Assembly (NCBI RefSeq): GCF_031882575.1
Contig: NZ_CP134772.1
Coordinates: forward strand, 6,421,001-6,485,000
DNA: 64,000 nucleotides
Direction: 5' to 3'
From: Pseudomonas sp. VD-NE ins
Lineage (GTDB): Bacteria > Pseudomonadota > Gammaproteobacteria > Pseudomonadales > Pseudomonadaceae
The notes beneath the pieces are model-generated. The model ran no database searches and was not told the origin of the DNA. It was given only the letters and a program-made list of their open reading frames with translations. Made by a program: the position numbers and the translations under genes. How positions within the stretch are numbered: the stretch's first letter is position 1; the number at the start of each line of letters is the position of its first letter. Below are positions 29,192 to 37,720 of this stretch, piece by piece.

Positions 29192-31267
29192 ATGACTGAG
29201 CTGTCGCAAGTGTCGGTGACGGCACTCAAGGGTGTCGGCGAAGCCATGGCCGAGAAACTGGCCAAGGTCGGCCTGGAGAATCTGCAGGACGTGCTGTTCC
29301 ACCTGCCGCTGCGTTATCAGGATCGCACCCGTGTGGTGCCGATCGGCGCGCTGCGACCGGGACAGGACGCCGTGGTCGAAGGCACCGTCAGCGGCGCCGA
29401 TGTGGTCATGGGCCGACGCCGCAGCCTTGTCGTACGCTTGCAGGACGGCACCGGCGGTCTCAGTCTGCGCTTCTACCATTTCAGCAACGCACAGAAAGAA
29501 GGCCTCAAGCGCGGCACGCGGGTGCGCTGCTACGGCGAAGCCCGGCCCGGCGCGTCAGGACTGGAAATCTACCACCCGGAATACCGCGCCATTACCGGTG
29601 ACGAACCGCCGCCAGTCGATGAAACCCTGACCCCGGTCTACCCGCTCACCGAAGGCCTGACCCAAGCGCGTCTGCGTCAGTTGTGCATGCAGACGTTGAC
29701 CATGCTCAAGCCAGACACCCTGCCCGACTGGCTGCCGACCGAACTGGCGCGCGACTATCAATTGGCGCCGCTGGCCGACGCGATCCGCTACCTGCACAAC
29801 CCGCCCGCCGATGCCGACGTCGACGAACTCGCCCTCGGTCATCACTGGGCGCAGCATCGTCTGGCCTTCGAAGAGTTGCTGACGCACCAACTGTCACAGC
29901 AACGTCTGCGAGAAAGCATGCGTTCTTTGCGCGCGCCGGCGATGCCGAAAGCGAAAAAGCTGCCGCCGAAATATCTGGCGAATCTTGGCTTCAACCCGAC
30001 CGGCGCCCAGCAGCGCGTCGGCAACGAAATCGCCTACGACCTCAGCCAGCACGAACCGATGCTGCGGCTGATTCAGGGTGACGTCGGCGCGGGTAAAACC
30101 GTGGTCGCCGCCCTTGCGGCACTGCAAGCGCTGGAGGCCGGTTATCAGGTTGCGCTGATGGCGCCAACCGAGATCCTCGCCGAACAGCACTTCATCACCT
30201 TCAAGCGCTGGCTCGAACCGCTGGGCATTGACGTCGCTTGGCTGGCCGGCAAGCTCAAAGGCAAGAACCGCGTCGCCGCGCTGGAACAAATCGCCAGCGG
30301 TACGCCCATGGTGGTCGGCACCCACGCGCTGTTCCAGGACGAAGTGCAATTCAAGAACCTCGCGCTGGTAATCATCGACGAACAGCACCGCTTCGGCGTG
30401 CAACAGCGTCTGGCGCTGCGGCAGAAAGGCGTCGGCGGGCGCATGTGCCCGCATCAACTGATCATGACCGCCACACCGATTCCGCGCACATTGGCGATGA
30501 GCGCCTACGCCGACCTCGACACCTCGATCCTCGACGAACTGCCGCCCGGTCGAACCCCGGTCAATACCGTGCTGGTCACCGACACCCGCCGCGTCGAAGT
30601 CATCGAACGCGTGCGCGGTGCCTGCGCCGAAGGGCGTCAGGCCTATTGGGTGTGCACGCTGATTGAAGAATCCGAAGAGCTGACCTGTCAGGCCGCCGAA
30701 ACCACCTTCGAAGACCTCACCCTCGCCCTCGGCGAACTGAAAGTCGGGCTGATCCACGGGCGCATGAAACCCGTCGAGAAAGCCGCCGTCATGGCCGAAT
30801 TCAAGGCCGGCAACCTGCAACTGCTGGTCGCCACCACGGTGATTGAAGTCGGTGTCGACGTGCCCAACGCCAGCCTGATGATCATCGAAAACCCCGAGCG
30901 CCTCGGCCTCGCGCAACTGCACCAGTTGCGCGGCCGTGTCGGCCGGGGCAGCGCCGCCAGCCATTGCGTGCTGCTTTACCATCCACCGCTGTCGCAGATC
31001 GGTCGCCAGCGCCTGGGCATCATGCGCGAGACCAACGACGGCTTCGTCATCGCCGAAAAAGACCTCGAACTGCGCGGCCCCGGGGAAATGCTCGGCACCC
31101 GCCAGACCGGCCTTCTGCAATTCAAAGTCGCCGACCTGATGCGCGACGCCGACCTGCTGCCCGCCGTCCGCGACGCGGCCCAAGCCCTGCTGGAACGCTG
31201 GCCAACCCACGTCAGCCCATTACTCGATCGCTGGTTGCGCCACGGGCAGCAATACGGCCAAGTGTGA
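29192..31267 (+). CDS. recG: ATP-dependent DNA helicase RecG
   Basis: 691 aa. N-terminal OB wedge domain, then Walker A GDVGAGKTVVAALAAL, the DEQH-type Walker B IIDEQHRFGVQQR, motif III MTATPIPRTL, and motif VI QLHQLRGRVGRG. It remodels stalled forks and branched DNA. Likely translated from the oxyR transcript. Confidence 0.97.
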   Translation: MTELSQVSVTALKGVGEAMAEKLAKVGLENLQDVLFHLPLRYQDRTRVVPIGALRPGQDAVVEGTVSGADVVMGRRRSLVVRLQDGTGGLSLRFYHFSNAQKEGLKRGTRVRCYGEARPGASGLEIYHPEYRAITGDEPPPVDETLTPVYPLTEGLTQARLRQLCMQTLTMLKPDTLPDWLPTELARDYQLAPLADAIRYLHNPPADADVDELALGHHWAQHRLAFEELLTHQLSQQRLRESMRSLRAPAMPKAKKLPPKYLANLGFNPTGAQQRVGNEIAYDLSQHEPMLRLIQGDVGAGKTVVAALAALQALEAGYQVALMAPTEILAEQHFITFKRWLEPLGIDVAWLAGKLKGKNRVAALEQIASGTPMVVGTHALFQDEVQFKNLALVIIDEQHRFGVQQRLALRQKGVGGRMCPHQLIMTATPIPRTLAMSAYADLDTSILDELPPGRTPVNTVLVTDTRRVEVIERVRGACAEGRQAYWVCTLIEESEELTCQAAETTFEDLTLALGELKVGLIHGRMKPVEKAAVMAEFKAGNLQLLVATTVIEVGVDVPNASLMIIENPERLGLAQLHQLRGRVGRGSAASHCVLLYHPPLSQIGRQRLGIMRETNDGFVIAEKDLELRGPGEMLGTRQTGLLQFKVADLMRDADLLPAVRDAAQALLERWPTHVSPLLDRWLRHGQQYGQV

Positions 31268-31346
31268 GCACCGTCGCAGTTTCTGACAGATCGTTCTGAC
31301 CAAGCTGGTTATACTCCTGCCATTGTTTCAAAAACGGATACAGATC

Positions 31347-32747
31347 ATGACCGAAGCCGCTCTCGCCCCCGAATCCCCGCACGCGCCGTCTGTCATTCGG
31401 CTGCTGCTAGGCAAACTGGGCATCGCCTACGAAGAAGTGCTCGACCACCACGGCCTCAATGCATCGCGCAAGGTACAAGCCGTGTTGCTGGACGACGCCG
31501 TCGGCGCGCTGATGGTGCTGTTTCCGCAGAGCCAATTGCTCGACCTCAACCGCCTCGCCGAACTGACGGGCCGTCGTCTCACCGCCGTCTCCACCGAGCG
31601 CCTGGAAAAAATGCTCGGCAAACATAGCCTGAGCCTGCTCCCAGGCCTGCCAGCGCTGACCAGTTCGCCGTGCCTCTACGAAGAAAGCCTGCTGCGTGAG
31701 CCGAAGTTGCTGATCAACTCCGGCGAACCGGGCCTGCTGCTGGAAATCGCCAGCGAAGACTTCAAGACCATGCTGACCAAGGCCAGCGCCGCCAACTTCG
31801 GCGAAGCCCTGAGCAGCATCCGCCCGAACCTCGACCGCCCGGACGATGACCGCGAGGAAATCACCCAAGCCGTGCAAGCGTTCACCGCGCGGCGCATTCA
31901 GCAGCGTCTGGAAGCGACCATCGAAATTCCGCCGCTGGCCGAAACCGCACAAAAAATCATCAAGCTGCGTGTTGACCCCAACGCTACCATCGACGACATC
32001 ACCGGCGTCGTTGAAACGGACCCGGCGCTGGCCGCGCAAGTGGTGAGCTGGGCGGCGTCGCCGTACTACGCCTCGCCGGGCAAGATTCGTTCGGTTGAAG
32101 ACGCGATCGTCCGCGTGCTCGGCTTCGATCTGGTGATCAACCTCGCACTGGGCCTGGCCCTCGGCAAGACTCTGAGCCTGCCGAAAGACCACCCGCAACA
32201 CACCACGCCGTACTGGCAGCAGTCGATCTACACCGCCGCCGTCATCGAAGGCCTGACCCGCGCCATGCCGCGCGCCCAGCGCCCGGAAGCCGGCCTGACG
32301 TATCTGGCCGGTCTGCTGCACAACTTCGGCTACCTGCTGCTGGCCCACGTGTTCCCGCCGCACTTCTCGCTGATCTGCCGCCACCTGGAGGTCAACCCGC
32401 ACCTGTGCCACAGCTACATCGAGCAACACCTGCTCGGTATCAGCCGTGAACAGATCGGCTCGTGGCTGATGCGCTACTGGGACATGCCGGATGAGCTGGC
32501 CACCGCCCTGCGCTTCCAGCACGACCCAAGCTACGACGGCGCCTACGCCGAATACCCGAACCTCGTCTGCCTGGCCGTGCGCCTGTTGCGTAGCCGCGGG
32601 ATTGGCTCGGGGCCCGACGAAGACATCCCCGACGCGCTGCTCGAACGCGTCGGCCTGACTCGCGAAAAAGCCAACGACGTGGTCAGCAAAGTCCTAGAAG
32701 CCGAAGTGCTGCTACGCGAACTGGCCTCGCAGTTCAGCCAGGCCTAA
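31347..32747 (+). CDS. YbaK-like domain fused to HDOD domain
   Basis: 466 aa. Residues about 10-150 resemble the aminoacyl-tRNA deacylase (YbaK/EbsC) fold (GIAYEEVLDHHGL, AVLLDDAVGALMVLFP). Residues about 190-400 form an HDOD signalling domain (ETAQKIIKLRVDPNATIDDITGVVETDPALAAQVVSWA, with a modified HD region LTYLAGLLHNFGYLLLAHVF). HDOD proteins mostly act as protein scaffolds in signalling. ATG 31347 gives MTEAALAPE; the upstream ribosome site is weak. Confidence 0.85.
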   Translation: MTEAALAPESPHAPSVIRLLLGKLGIAYEEVLDHHGLNASRKVQAVLLDDAVGALMVLFPQSQLLDLNRLAELTGRRLTAVSTERLEKMLGKHSLSLLPGLPALTSSPCLYEESLLREPKLLINSGEPGLLLEIASEDFKTMLTKASAANFGEALSSIRPNLDRPDDDREEITQAVQAFTARRIQQRLEATIEIPPLAETAQKIIKLRVDPNATIDDITGVVETDPALAAQVVSWAASPYYASPGKIRSVEDAIVRVLGFDLVINLALGLALGKTLSLPKDHPQHTTPYWQQSIYTAAVIEGLTRAMPRAQRPEAGLTYLAGLLHNFGYLLLAHVFPPHFSLICRHLEVNPHLCHSYIEQHLLGISREQIGSWLMRYWDMPDELATALRFQHDPSYDGAYAEYPNLVCLAVRLLRSRGIGSGPDEDIPDALLERVGLTREKANDVVSKVLEAEVLLRELASQFSQA

Positions 32748-32784
32748 ACAAAACAGGCCCGCTCCCCCAAGGATCACCAAAATC

Positions 32785-32810
32785 CCTGTGGGAGCGAGCC
32801 TGCTCGCGAA
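32785..32810 (+). repeat. Single class B REP half
   Basis: One arm of the class B element without its partner. Confidence 0.75.
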
Positions 32811-32840
32811 GAATCCAACTCGGTCTCCCTGACCGCCCCT

Positions 32841-32891
32841 GATCGTTCCCACGCTCCGCGTGGGAATGCATCCCGTGACGCTCCGCGTCAC
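32841..32891. repeat. Double-hairpin palindromic repeat, class D (copy 1)
   Basis: Two short perfect hairpins in tandem: TTCCCACGC-TCC-GCGTGGGAA (32846-32866) and GTGACGC-TCC-GCGTCAC (32875-32891). A near copy lies at 33425-33477, on the other side of the SCP2-like gene. Confidence 0.85.
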
Positions 32892-32898
32892 CAAAGGC

Positions 32899-33282
32899 TC
32901 AAGCCTTAGGCTTAGCCTTCCTCGGCACCAAATACTTCATCAACCCCTGAAACCACATCACCAGCGCCGGATTGCCCTTGAGCTGGATCGACTTGTCCTG
33001 AATCCCCTGCATAAACGCCAACTGCTTGTTCTTCGCCTGCATCGTGGCAAAGCCATAACCGGCATCTTTAAACGCAATCGCAAACGCCGGCTCAGCCACC
33101 ACGCCAGACTTGCTGGTGATGCGCTGATCCTTGACCACGAAATGCCGCGCCACTTTCCCATCCAGCGTCTGCAGCTGAAACACCAGATCCTTGTCACCCA
33201 ACTGCTGCTGGAACGCAGGATTTGTCCGGCTGGCCTTACCCATCAACAAACCCATCATCCACAGAAGAAAACGAAATTTCAT
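32899..33282 (-). CDS. Small SCP2-like protein
   Basis: 127 aa. It starts MKFRFLLWMMGLLMGKASRTN, a hydrophobic N-terminus, then a beta-rich core (VFQLQTLDGKVARHFVVKDQRI and FAIAFKDAGYGFATMQ), and ends MWFQGLMKYLVPRKAKPKA. The overall pattern resembles the SCP2 lipid-binding fold. ATG 33282 is favoured over 33357. Flanked on both sides by class D repeats. Confidence 0.7.
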   Translation of the reverse strand: MKFRFLLWMMGLLMGKASRTNPAFQQQLGDKDLVFQLQTLDGKVARHFVVKDQRITSKSGVVAEPAFAIAFKDAGYGFATMQAKNKQLAFMQGIQDKSIQLKGNPALVMWFQGLMKYLVPRKAKPKA

Positions 33283-33424
33283 GCGCACAGCCTCAAAAGG
33301 GAAATGAACGGCCGGGGCAGTGTAGGGGATTCGCACAATAACGCCACTATCTGCCACTGTTGGAAGAGGATGCGGTCCAATCCCCGCACGATGACCACCA
33401 AGTCACGATTCAACGTTCCCCCCT

Positions 33425-33477
33425 GATCGTTCCCCCGCTCCGCGTGGGAATGCATCCCGAAACGCTCCGCGTCTCAC
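33425..33477. repeat. Double-hairpin palindromic repeat, class D (copy 2)
   Basis: Same layout and orientation as the copy at 32841-32891, with a few changes in each arm (TCCCCC in the first, AAACGC/GCGTCT in the second). Confidence 0.8.
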
Positions 33478-33510
33478 CACTCACCTTTCCTACACCTGTT
33501 GAAACACATC

Positions 33511-33546
33511 CCTGTAGGAGCCGGCGAAGCCTGCGATCTTTTGATC
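33511..33546 (+). repeat. Single class A REP, diverged
   Basis: Matches the class A core except GGAGCCGGCGAAGCCTGCG, with no partner arm within 200 nt. Confidence 0.7.
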
Positions 33547-33639
33547 TTCCGGCCCGCGAATCTATGGGAAATTTCCTGCAAAGTGCGGTGCTGTCCATGA
33601 ACTAGGCGAGTTGGTGCGGTGGGGATAGGCTCTGTGGGT

Positions 33640-33867
33640 CGCCGCAAAATCGGTGACTCGGACGTGCAAGTCCGGTTCAGGTGCACAATCGTTAGTGGCG
33701 TTTCGCCGAGCGTTTTCCTATGCTCCCGATCGTTATGGCGGCTGTGCGTCGGAGACCTTCGGGTCTGCCGGGTTCCTGAACCGGTCTTGCACACCAACGC
33801 ACAGCTGCCACCTATTCGAAGTGCAAAGCGAATTGGTGTCGGCCTCATAACTTCAGGAAGCTGCACC
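33640..33867 (+). ncRNA. Structured 5' leader of the DUF6124-type gene (candidate regulatory RNA)
   Basis: Several pairings can be drawn. A 13-bp helix joins 33737-33749 (GGCGGCTGTGCGT) to 33797-33809 (ACGCACAGCTGCC) with one G-U pair. It encloses AGACC-TTCG-GGTCT (33753-33766), which has a cUUCGg tetraloop, and GGTTC-CT-GAACC (33771-33782). Upstream are CGGAC/GTCCG (33659-33674) and GGCG-TTT-CGCC (33697-33707); downstream is ATTCG/CGAAT (33814-33833). Two competing long-range pairings exist: CCGGTTCAGG (33672-33681) with 33775-33784, exact over 10 bp, and 33664-33675 with 33781-33792, 11 of 12. The limits of the transcript are unknown. I recall similar leaders before related genes in other Pseudomonas genomes, but cannot verify this. 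Confidence 0.55.
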
Positions 33868-34239
33868 ATGATCAAACCAACACCCAATCCCCCCGAAAAC
33901 CCAGACGTTTCGCCCTACGAAACCCTGGAATCAAAGAAATTCCACGAAGCCGCCGAGCGCGCCCTCGACCACCATTTCAAACCAGCCGTCGAACCGCATC
34001 CCAAACGTGAGAACGGCCTCTTCAAACTCTCCCCCGGCACCGACGCCGAAGCCCTCATGGCCAACGCCTCCGAAGACCTCCTGTCCATCAGCGTCATCGC
34101 CTGCGACCTCGCCGACGACCTCCACGGCTCACGCCGCTCGGTGGCACTGGCCCTGAGCAGAATGGCGGACGGCGTGCGACTGATGGTGGAAGGGACGCTC
34201 GACCAGATTGAAGTGCGAAGCGTGGCGGCCAAGCCGTAG
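33868..34239 (+). CDS. DUF6124 (DUF3077-like) family protein
   Basis: 123 aa cytoplasmic protein. It begins MIKPTPNPPENPDVSPYETLESKKFHEAAERALDHHF; the C-terminal half is helical and reads ANASEDLLSISVIACDLADDL...SRRSVALALSRMADGVRLMVEG. ATG 33868 is chosen because AGGAAG (33855-33860) lies 7 nt before it. The frame stays open upstream to 33619, but that part is the structured leader. The family is multi-copy in pseudomonads and of unknown function (from memory). A terminator follows. Confidence 0.8.
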   Translation: MIKPTPNPPENPDVSPYETLESKKFHEAAERALDHHFKPAVEPHPKRENGLFKLSPGTDAEALMANASEDLLSISVIACDLADDLHGSRRSVALALSRMADGVRLMVEGTLDQIEVRSVAAKP

Positions 34240-34254
34240 CGAGATTTGTGGATG

Positions 34255-34281
34255 AAAAAAGGGGACATTAAGTCCCCTTTC
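34255..34281 (+). terminator. Rho-independent terminator after the DUF6124-type gene
   Basis: A6 then GGGGAC-ATTAA-GTCCCC and a T run. Confidence 0.88.
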
Positions 34282-34308
34282 TGCAACTACCTGTAAAAAC
34301 CCAGACAC

Positions 34309-34338
34309 AAAAAAGCTGCCAATCACGGCAGCTTTTTT
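34309..34338. terminator. Bidirectional terminator
   Basis: AAAAAAGCTGCC-AATCAC-GGCAGCTTTTTT. It serves the small minus-strand gene whose stop is 16 nt away, and backs up the plus-strand terminator before it. Confidence 0.88.
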
Positions 34339-34354
34339 GAGAATCCGAAAACCT

Positions 34355-34516
34355 TCAACCAGCCAGTCGACCGACTGGCTCAAAATCAGAACCTTTGGCC
34401 AACGCAACATCCAGAAAGCGGCTGCGCTTACCAGAGCGCTTGGCCAAAACTTCACGAGCTTCAGCCTGGAACCGGGCAGCCATCATCGGCTTTGGTTCAT
34501 GTTTGGACTTTTTCAT
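34355..34516 (-). CDS. Small basic hypothetical protein
   Basis: 53 aa, MKKSKHEPKPMMAARFQAEA with the C-terminal part EVLAKRSGKRSRFLDVALAKG. The strong terminator placed directly after its stop and a Pseudomonas-like codon pattern support it as a gene; the ribosome site (GCAGGGTCTCT) is weak. Function unknown; the basic, helix-rich composition would allow nucleic-acid binding. Confidence 0.5.
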   Translation of the reverse strand: MKKSKHEPKPMMAARFQAEAREVLAKRSGKRSRFLDVALAKGSDFEPVGRLAG

Positions 34517-34662
34517 AGAGACCCTGCGGGTATCGCGATTTGAGCGGATATTAGAGGCGCGGCTCCCCCAATAACAAGTCAACTACAAGGGAATATTGAG
34601 TCCTCTTCTGTCAGCGGACAGGTAAACAAAACGCAGGAAAGGCTTTTAAACCAATCATTGCA

Positions 34663-35263
34663 TCAACGATTCATAGGCAACTGAAAACGCATACGAACAA
34701 TGCAATAAGCAAAGTCTTCACGAAACAGCCGACCAGCCATTTCGCAGTGCCCATCAGCGTATTGTTTCCAAAGCGGATCGTCGAAGGCGGCTCCACCCAA
34801 TCGCTCCATCGAAGTCGCCAGACCTTTTTCCCGGTCCTGCCCCAGCCATGGCCGTGGCGGCTTTGTAAAAACCGTCCAGCGGTAAACCGGTTTGCAGAGC
34901 AATCAACTCTCCCAAACGTGCGTTGGTTGTTTGCACCAGACACCCAAGCCTATCAATCGGCGCTTCAGCACCCGGGAACGTACCTTGATAGATCTCCTCG
35001 CAAAATCCTTCTTTGAAACGCACCCATTTCTTCTGCACTTCTTTGAGTTGCATCTTTTCCGCAGACGACAAACTAACCAGCGCTTTCTTATATTGCTCAT
35101 TCAAGACTGCATCGACTTTCTCGAATGTCTGCTGACCGCAGATGATCAAATCGCGATTGGTAAAGCTGTCGTGATTGCAGGCTTCCTGCGCATGTGCTGG
35201 AACCAGCGAAGCAGCCAAAAAAACACCCGCGATCAGCTCAAAGAACGTCTTGAGTTTGATCAT
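34663..35263 (-). pseudogene. LprI-like exported protein gene with a frameshift
   Basis: The reading starts at ATG 35263: signal peptide ending AHAQ (residue 26), then an LprI-like domain with CNHDSFTNRDLIICGQ, LNEQYKKALVSLS and VQKKWVRFKEGFCEEIY. After KAATAMAG the frame diverges into unrelated sequence. The expected continuation GQDREKGLATSMERLGGAAF to RMRFQLPMNR lies in the next frame down to 34663. One extra base in the CCCC run at 34840-34843 explains it. It may be a true disruption or a base-calling error. The ATG overlaps the preceding gene by 4 nt. Confidence 0.75.
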
Positions 35264-36333
35264 GATCCGGATCCACTAACACTGCGCTCAGTTACCCGCG
35301 CAGGAATCTTCGACGCCTTTCCCGCTTCCGACATACGCGATGCGTATTGCTTGTACGCCGGCACCGCTCGTTCTTTATCGTTCATAGCCCAATAGCTATC
35401 TGCGAGATTCAGGTAAGCCACCGTCCGCTCTGGGTTGTGTGCAATTACCGCATTCAACAGTTCAATGGACTCTACGTAGTAACCCGCTTCGCCGAGTAAA
35501 AAACCAAGGTCGTTGGACCAGCCAGGATGCTGTCGGAAGTAGTACTTTCCGGTGATATAACTCTCCGGAGAGCACGCGCCATGTGAGTCATCCCCCATCA
35601 GTGCCTCACTCATCACTCTTTTGAAAGAGCTGCTGTCACCCTTCCGATACGCCGCCAGCGCCGTATCCAGCAGGTCCGCCGAATAGACAGTCATGAGTTT
35701 TTTATAACCGCCCTGAGGTCCGCTAATGTTCGCAGCCCGCAGCTTTTGAAGAGCCTCGAACCCATCGAAGGACGCCAGAGTGATAGAGCCCAATGTCCGC
35801 ACCGGCAACTCCGCCACGCTGATGAGCGAGCGATCGCAATACTCGTTGTTAACCAACTGCAATATATGCTTTAGCTCAAACTGCTTTGAACTTCTATTGA
35901 AGGCGAACAACAGGTTGAAGTTGTAAACCGCGTTATCTTCTTCGCTGGTTACCAGCGCGATGTAATCCCCAGCCTCAACGAACGGCTGCTTGACGACAGC
36001 TTCCTCAGCCTGCGGATCAATGACTGTCATGACGCCAGGGCGACCTTTGAGTACATGGACGCTGAATACACCCTGAAGCGCAGACGAGTACTGACTCTTG
36101 ATCAGAGGTAGCGCCTTCGACGTATCGAGCAAGATGTCCTCATTACGTGCCTGCACCGGCGCAATCAACAACCGGTTGGAGGCCTCGTCCGCATCTCCTG
36201 CCAGAACAAATACGTTTTGCCGTGATGCATCACCCAGCAAGCTAGCCGGGATTTCCTGGAGGACCTGTGGAGCAGCAAATGCGTATGAAGTGGTGAGCAG
36301 CCCAAGGCTCAACACGATAAAGCGGAAGAACAT
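35260..36333 (-). CDS. Exported TPR-type protein, family member 1
   Basis: 357 aa with a signal peptide ending YAFA. The N-terminal two thirds has no named fold. The C-terminus carries a TPR-like helical repeat: YYVESIELLNAVIAHNPERTVAYLNLADSYWAMNDKERAVPAYKQY, ending SKIPARVTERS. That ending is shared with the genes at 36336-37184 and 44647-45576. ATG 36333 is preferred; GTG 36339, overlapping the upstream stop, is the alternative. Six genes in a row here overlap or nearly touch, so they look like one operon. Confidence 0.8.
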   Translation of the reverse strand: MFFRFIVLSLGLLTTSYAFAAPQVLQEIPASLLGDASRQNVFVLAGDADEASNRLLIAPVQARNEDILLDTSKALPLIKSQYSSALQGVFSVHVLKGRPGVMTVIDPQAEEAVVKQPFVEAGDYIALVTSEEDNAVYNFNLLFAFNRSSKQFELKHILQLVNNEYCDRSLISVAELPVRTLGSITLASFDGFEALQKLRAANISGPQGGYKKLMTVYSADLLDTALAAYRKGDSSSFKRVMSEALMGDDSHGACSPESYITGKYYFRQHPGWSNDLGFLLGEAGYYVESIELLNAVIAHNPERTVAYLNLADSYWAMNDKERAVPAYKQYASRMSEAGKASKIPARVTERSVSGSGS

Positions 36334-36335
36334 AT

Positions 36336-37184
36336 TCACTGTTTCAGTCCCTGAATTTCAGATCGCTCAACGACGCGTTGCGGAATCTTCTGCGCTTTAC
36401 CGGCGGCACTCATCGCGTCGCGGTACTCGCGGTAATAACGCTGCGCTTCCTCTTGGCGATCAAGTCGCCATAGCGAATCAGCCATGTTCAGCATCAGCAC
36501 TGTGCGTTTGCCGACAGCTTCAACGCCTCGATAAAACTTCAGCGCCAACTCATCGTTGCCGCCCTCGGCCAAGTAGAAACCGAGGTCGTTGTAAGTCTGA
36601 ACATTTTGCGCCGGGGGATGACACGCCATGTAGGATTCCGGGCTTAAAAAGCTCAGGCTCCATTCGATGGACTCCGCTCGGGACTGCGCAGGCTGGATAC
36701 TCGAAGCATTTTTCAGCAGGTCCTTGGGTGACTTAGTCTCCAAGACAGGATTGAGCACCCCGCCCTCTTCGGAAACCCATTGCTTGCCTACCCATTTTCC
36801 CTCACAAAACCGCTCGTAACTCTCAGCAAGCACGCAACCGGTTTCCATCGAGATCACATCGCAATGCCCTTGTGATGTCGCTATTTCCTCACCGTTCTCA
36901 CCTATGACTACGCCGTATTCCACCGCGGTCGCCAGTAGAAATTTTTTGTCAGGGCTGAGCCAATCAGGATAAGCCTGGCCACCAATGCCGGCATGAAACA
37001 ACGGGAACGTTTTTCCATTCGCGGTGAACCAGGCAGTGGTAGATTCCACGACGGGTGATGTCCATTTTTTTGCCTGGAACGTCACTGTGTTTCCGGCGGC
37101 TCCCACTATTGGCGGGTCAACGGCAAAGACATTGGTAGCGCTGAACAAGCTGCCGATCATCAACACCCACTTAAGGCTGGCCAT
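36336..37184 (-). CDS. Exported TPR-type protein, family member 2
   Basis: 282 aa; signal peptide ending VFAV (about residue 22). The middle includes WLSPDKKFLLATAVEYGVVI and GHCDVISMETGCVL, a pattern of a periplasmic beta-rich domain. The C-terminus VLMLNMADSLWRLDRQEEAQRYYREYRDAMSAAGKAQKIPQRVVERSE matches the neighbour's tail. AGAGGA precedes ATG 37184. Confidence 0.8.
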   Translation of the reverse strand: MASLKWVLMIGSLFSATNVFAVDPPIVGAAGNTVTFQAKKWTSPVVESTTAWFTANGKTFPLFHAGIGGQAYPDWLSPDKKFLLATAVEYGVVIGENGEEIATSQGHCDVISMETGCVLAESYERFCEGKWVGKQWVSEEGGVLNPVLETKSPKDLLKNASSIQPAQSRAESIEWSLSFLSPESYMACHPPAQNVQTYNDLGFYLAEGGNDELALKFYRGVEAVGKRTVLMLNMADSLWRLDRQEEAQRYYREYRDAMSAAGKAQKIPQRVVERSEIQGLKQ

Positions 37185-37716
37185 AGACGATCCTCTTCAC
37201 CGCCGGACTTTCTGACATTAACTGTCTCTTCGTAACGCCATAGGCCTTGATCAACTCTTCCCGAGATCCCTTCGAGCCAAATGAGCGCTGGTTATTATCA
37301 AAGCTGTATTGCTCCAATCGCCCTGTTGTCGAGTAATAGCCGTGCCACTCCCCGCATGCACCACAACCGCCATAGCCGCCTATCGAAACAAGGCTGCCCT
37401 TGGTGCCTTCCACACAATCCATTGCCACAACCACATTGCTCAGCATCTTCGTCTTCGCACCGTCGGAAGTGAGCTGCGAAACTTTGCTGATATCGCGTCG
37501 AAGCACCTTGCTACCGATATTGATGGTCTGGTCGGAGCAGACCGGGATGACGTGGGTTTCCGTGTCCCGCACTGTCACGGATCGGCAGGACGAAACCAAC
37601 ACCACTTCAACACCGCCACACTGCATGACATCGCGTTGGGTAAAGGCGTCCGAAGGCGCGGCGAGAGCTGGCAGAGAGAGCAGGAGCGAAATACTGCCCG
37701 CGAGAAGACGGTTCAT
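37171..37716 (-). CDS. Exported hypothetical protein, cysteine-rich
   Basis: 181 aa with a signal peptide ending PALAA. It has six or more cysteines, including CGGVEVVLVSSC and YGGCGACGEW, and ends KQLMSESPAVKRIVYGQP-like (here RQLMSESPAVKRIVYGQ). GAGGAG before ATG 37716 supports this start over ATG 37731. No family is recognised. It overlaps the next gene's start by 14 nt. Confidence 0.75.
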   Translation of the reverse strand: MNRLLAGSISLLLSLPALAAPSDAFTQRDVMQCGGVEVVLVSSCRSVTVRDTETHVIPVCSDQTINIGSKVLRRDISKVSQLTSDGAKTKMLSNVVVAMDCVEGTKGSLVSIGGYGGCGACGEWHGYYSTTGRLEQYSFDNNQRSFGSKGSREELIKAYGVTKRQLMSESPAVKRIVYGQP

Positions 37717-37720
37717 CCAC

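Noticed and set aside
33619..33867. N-terminal extension of the DUF6124-type protein
   Set aside because: The frame is open, but the DNA is dominated by paired stems and the good ribosome site is at 33855-33860, just before ATG 33868.
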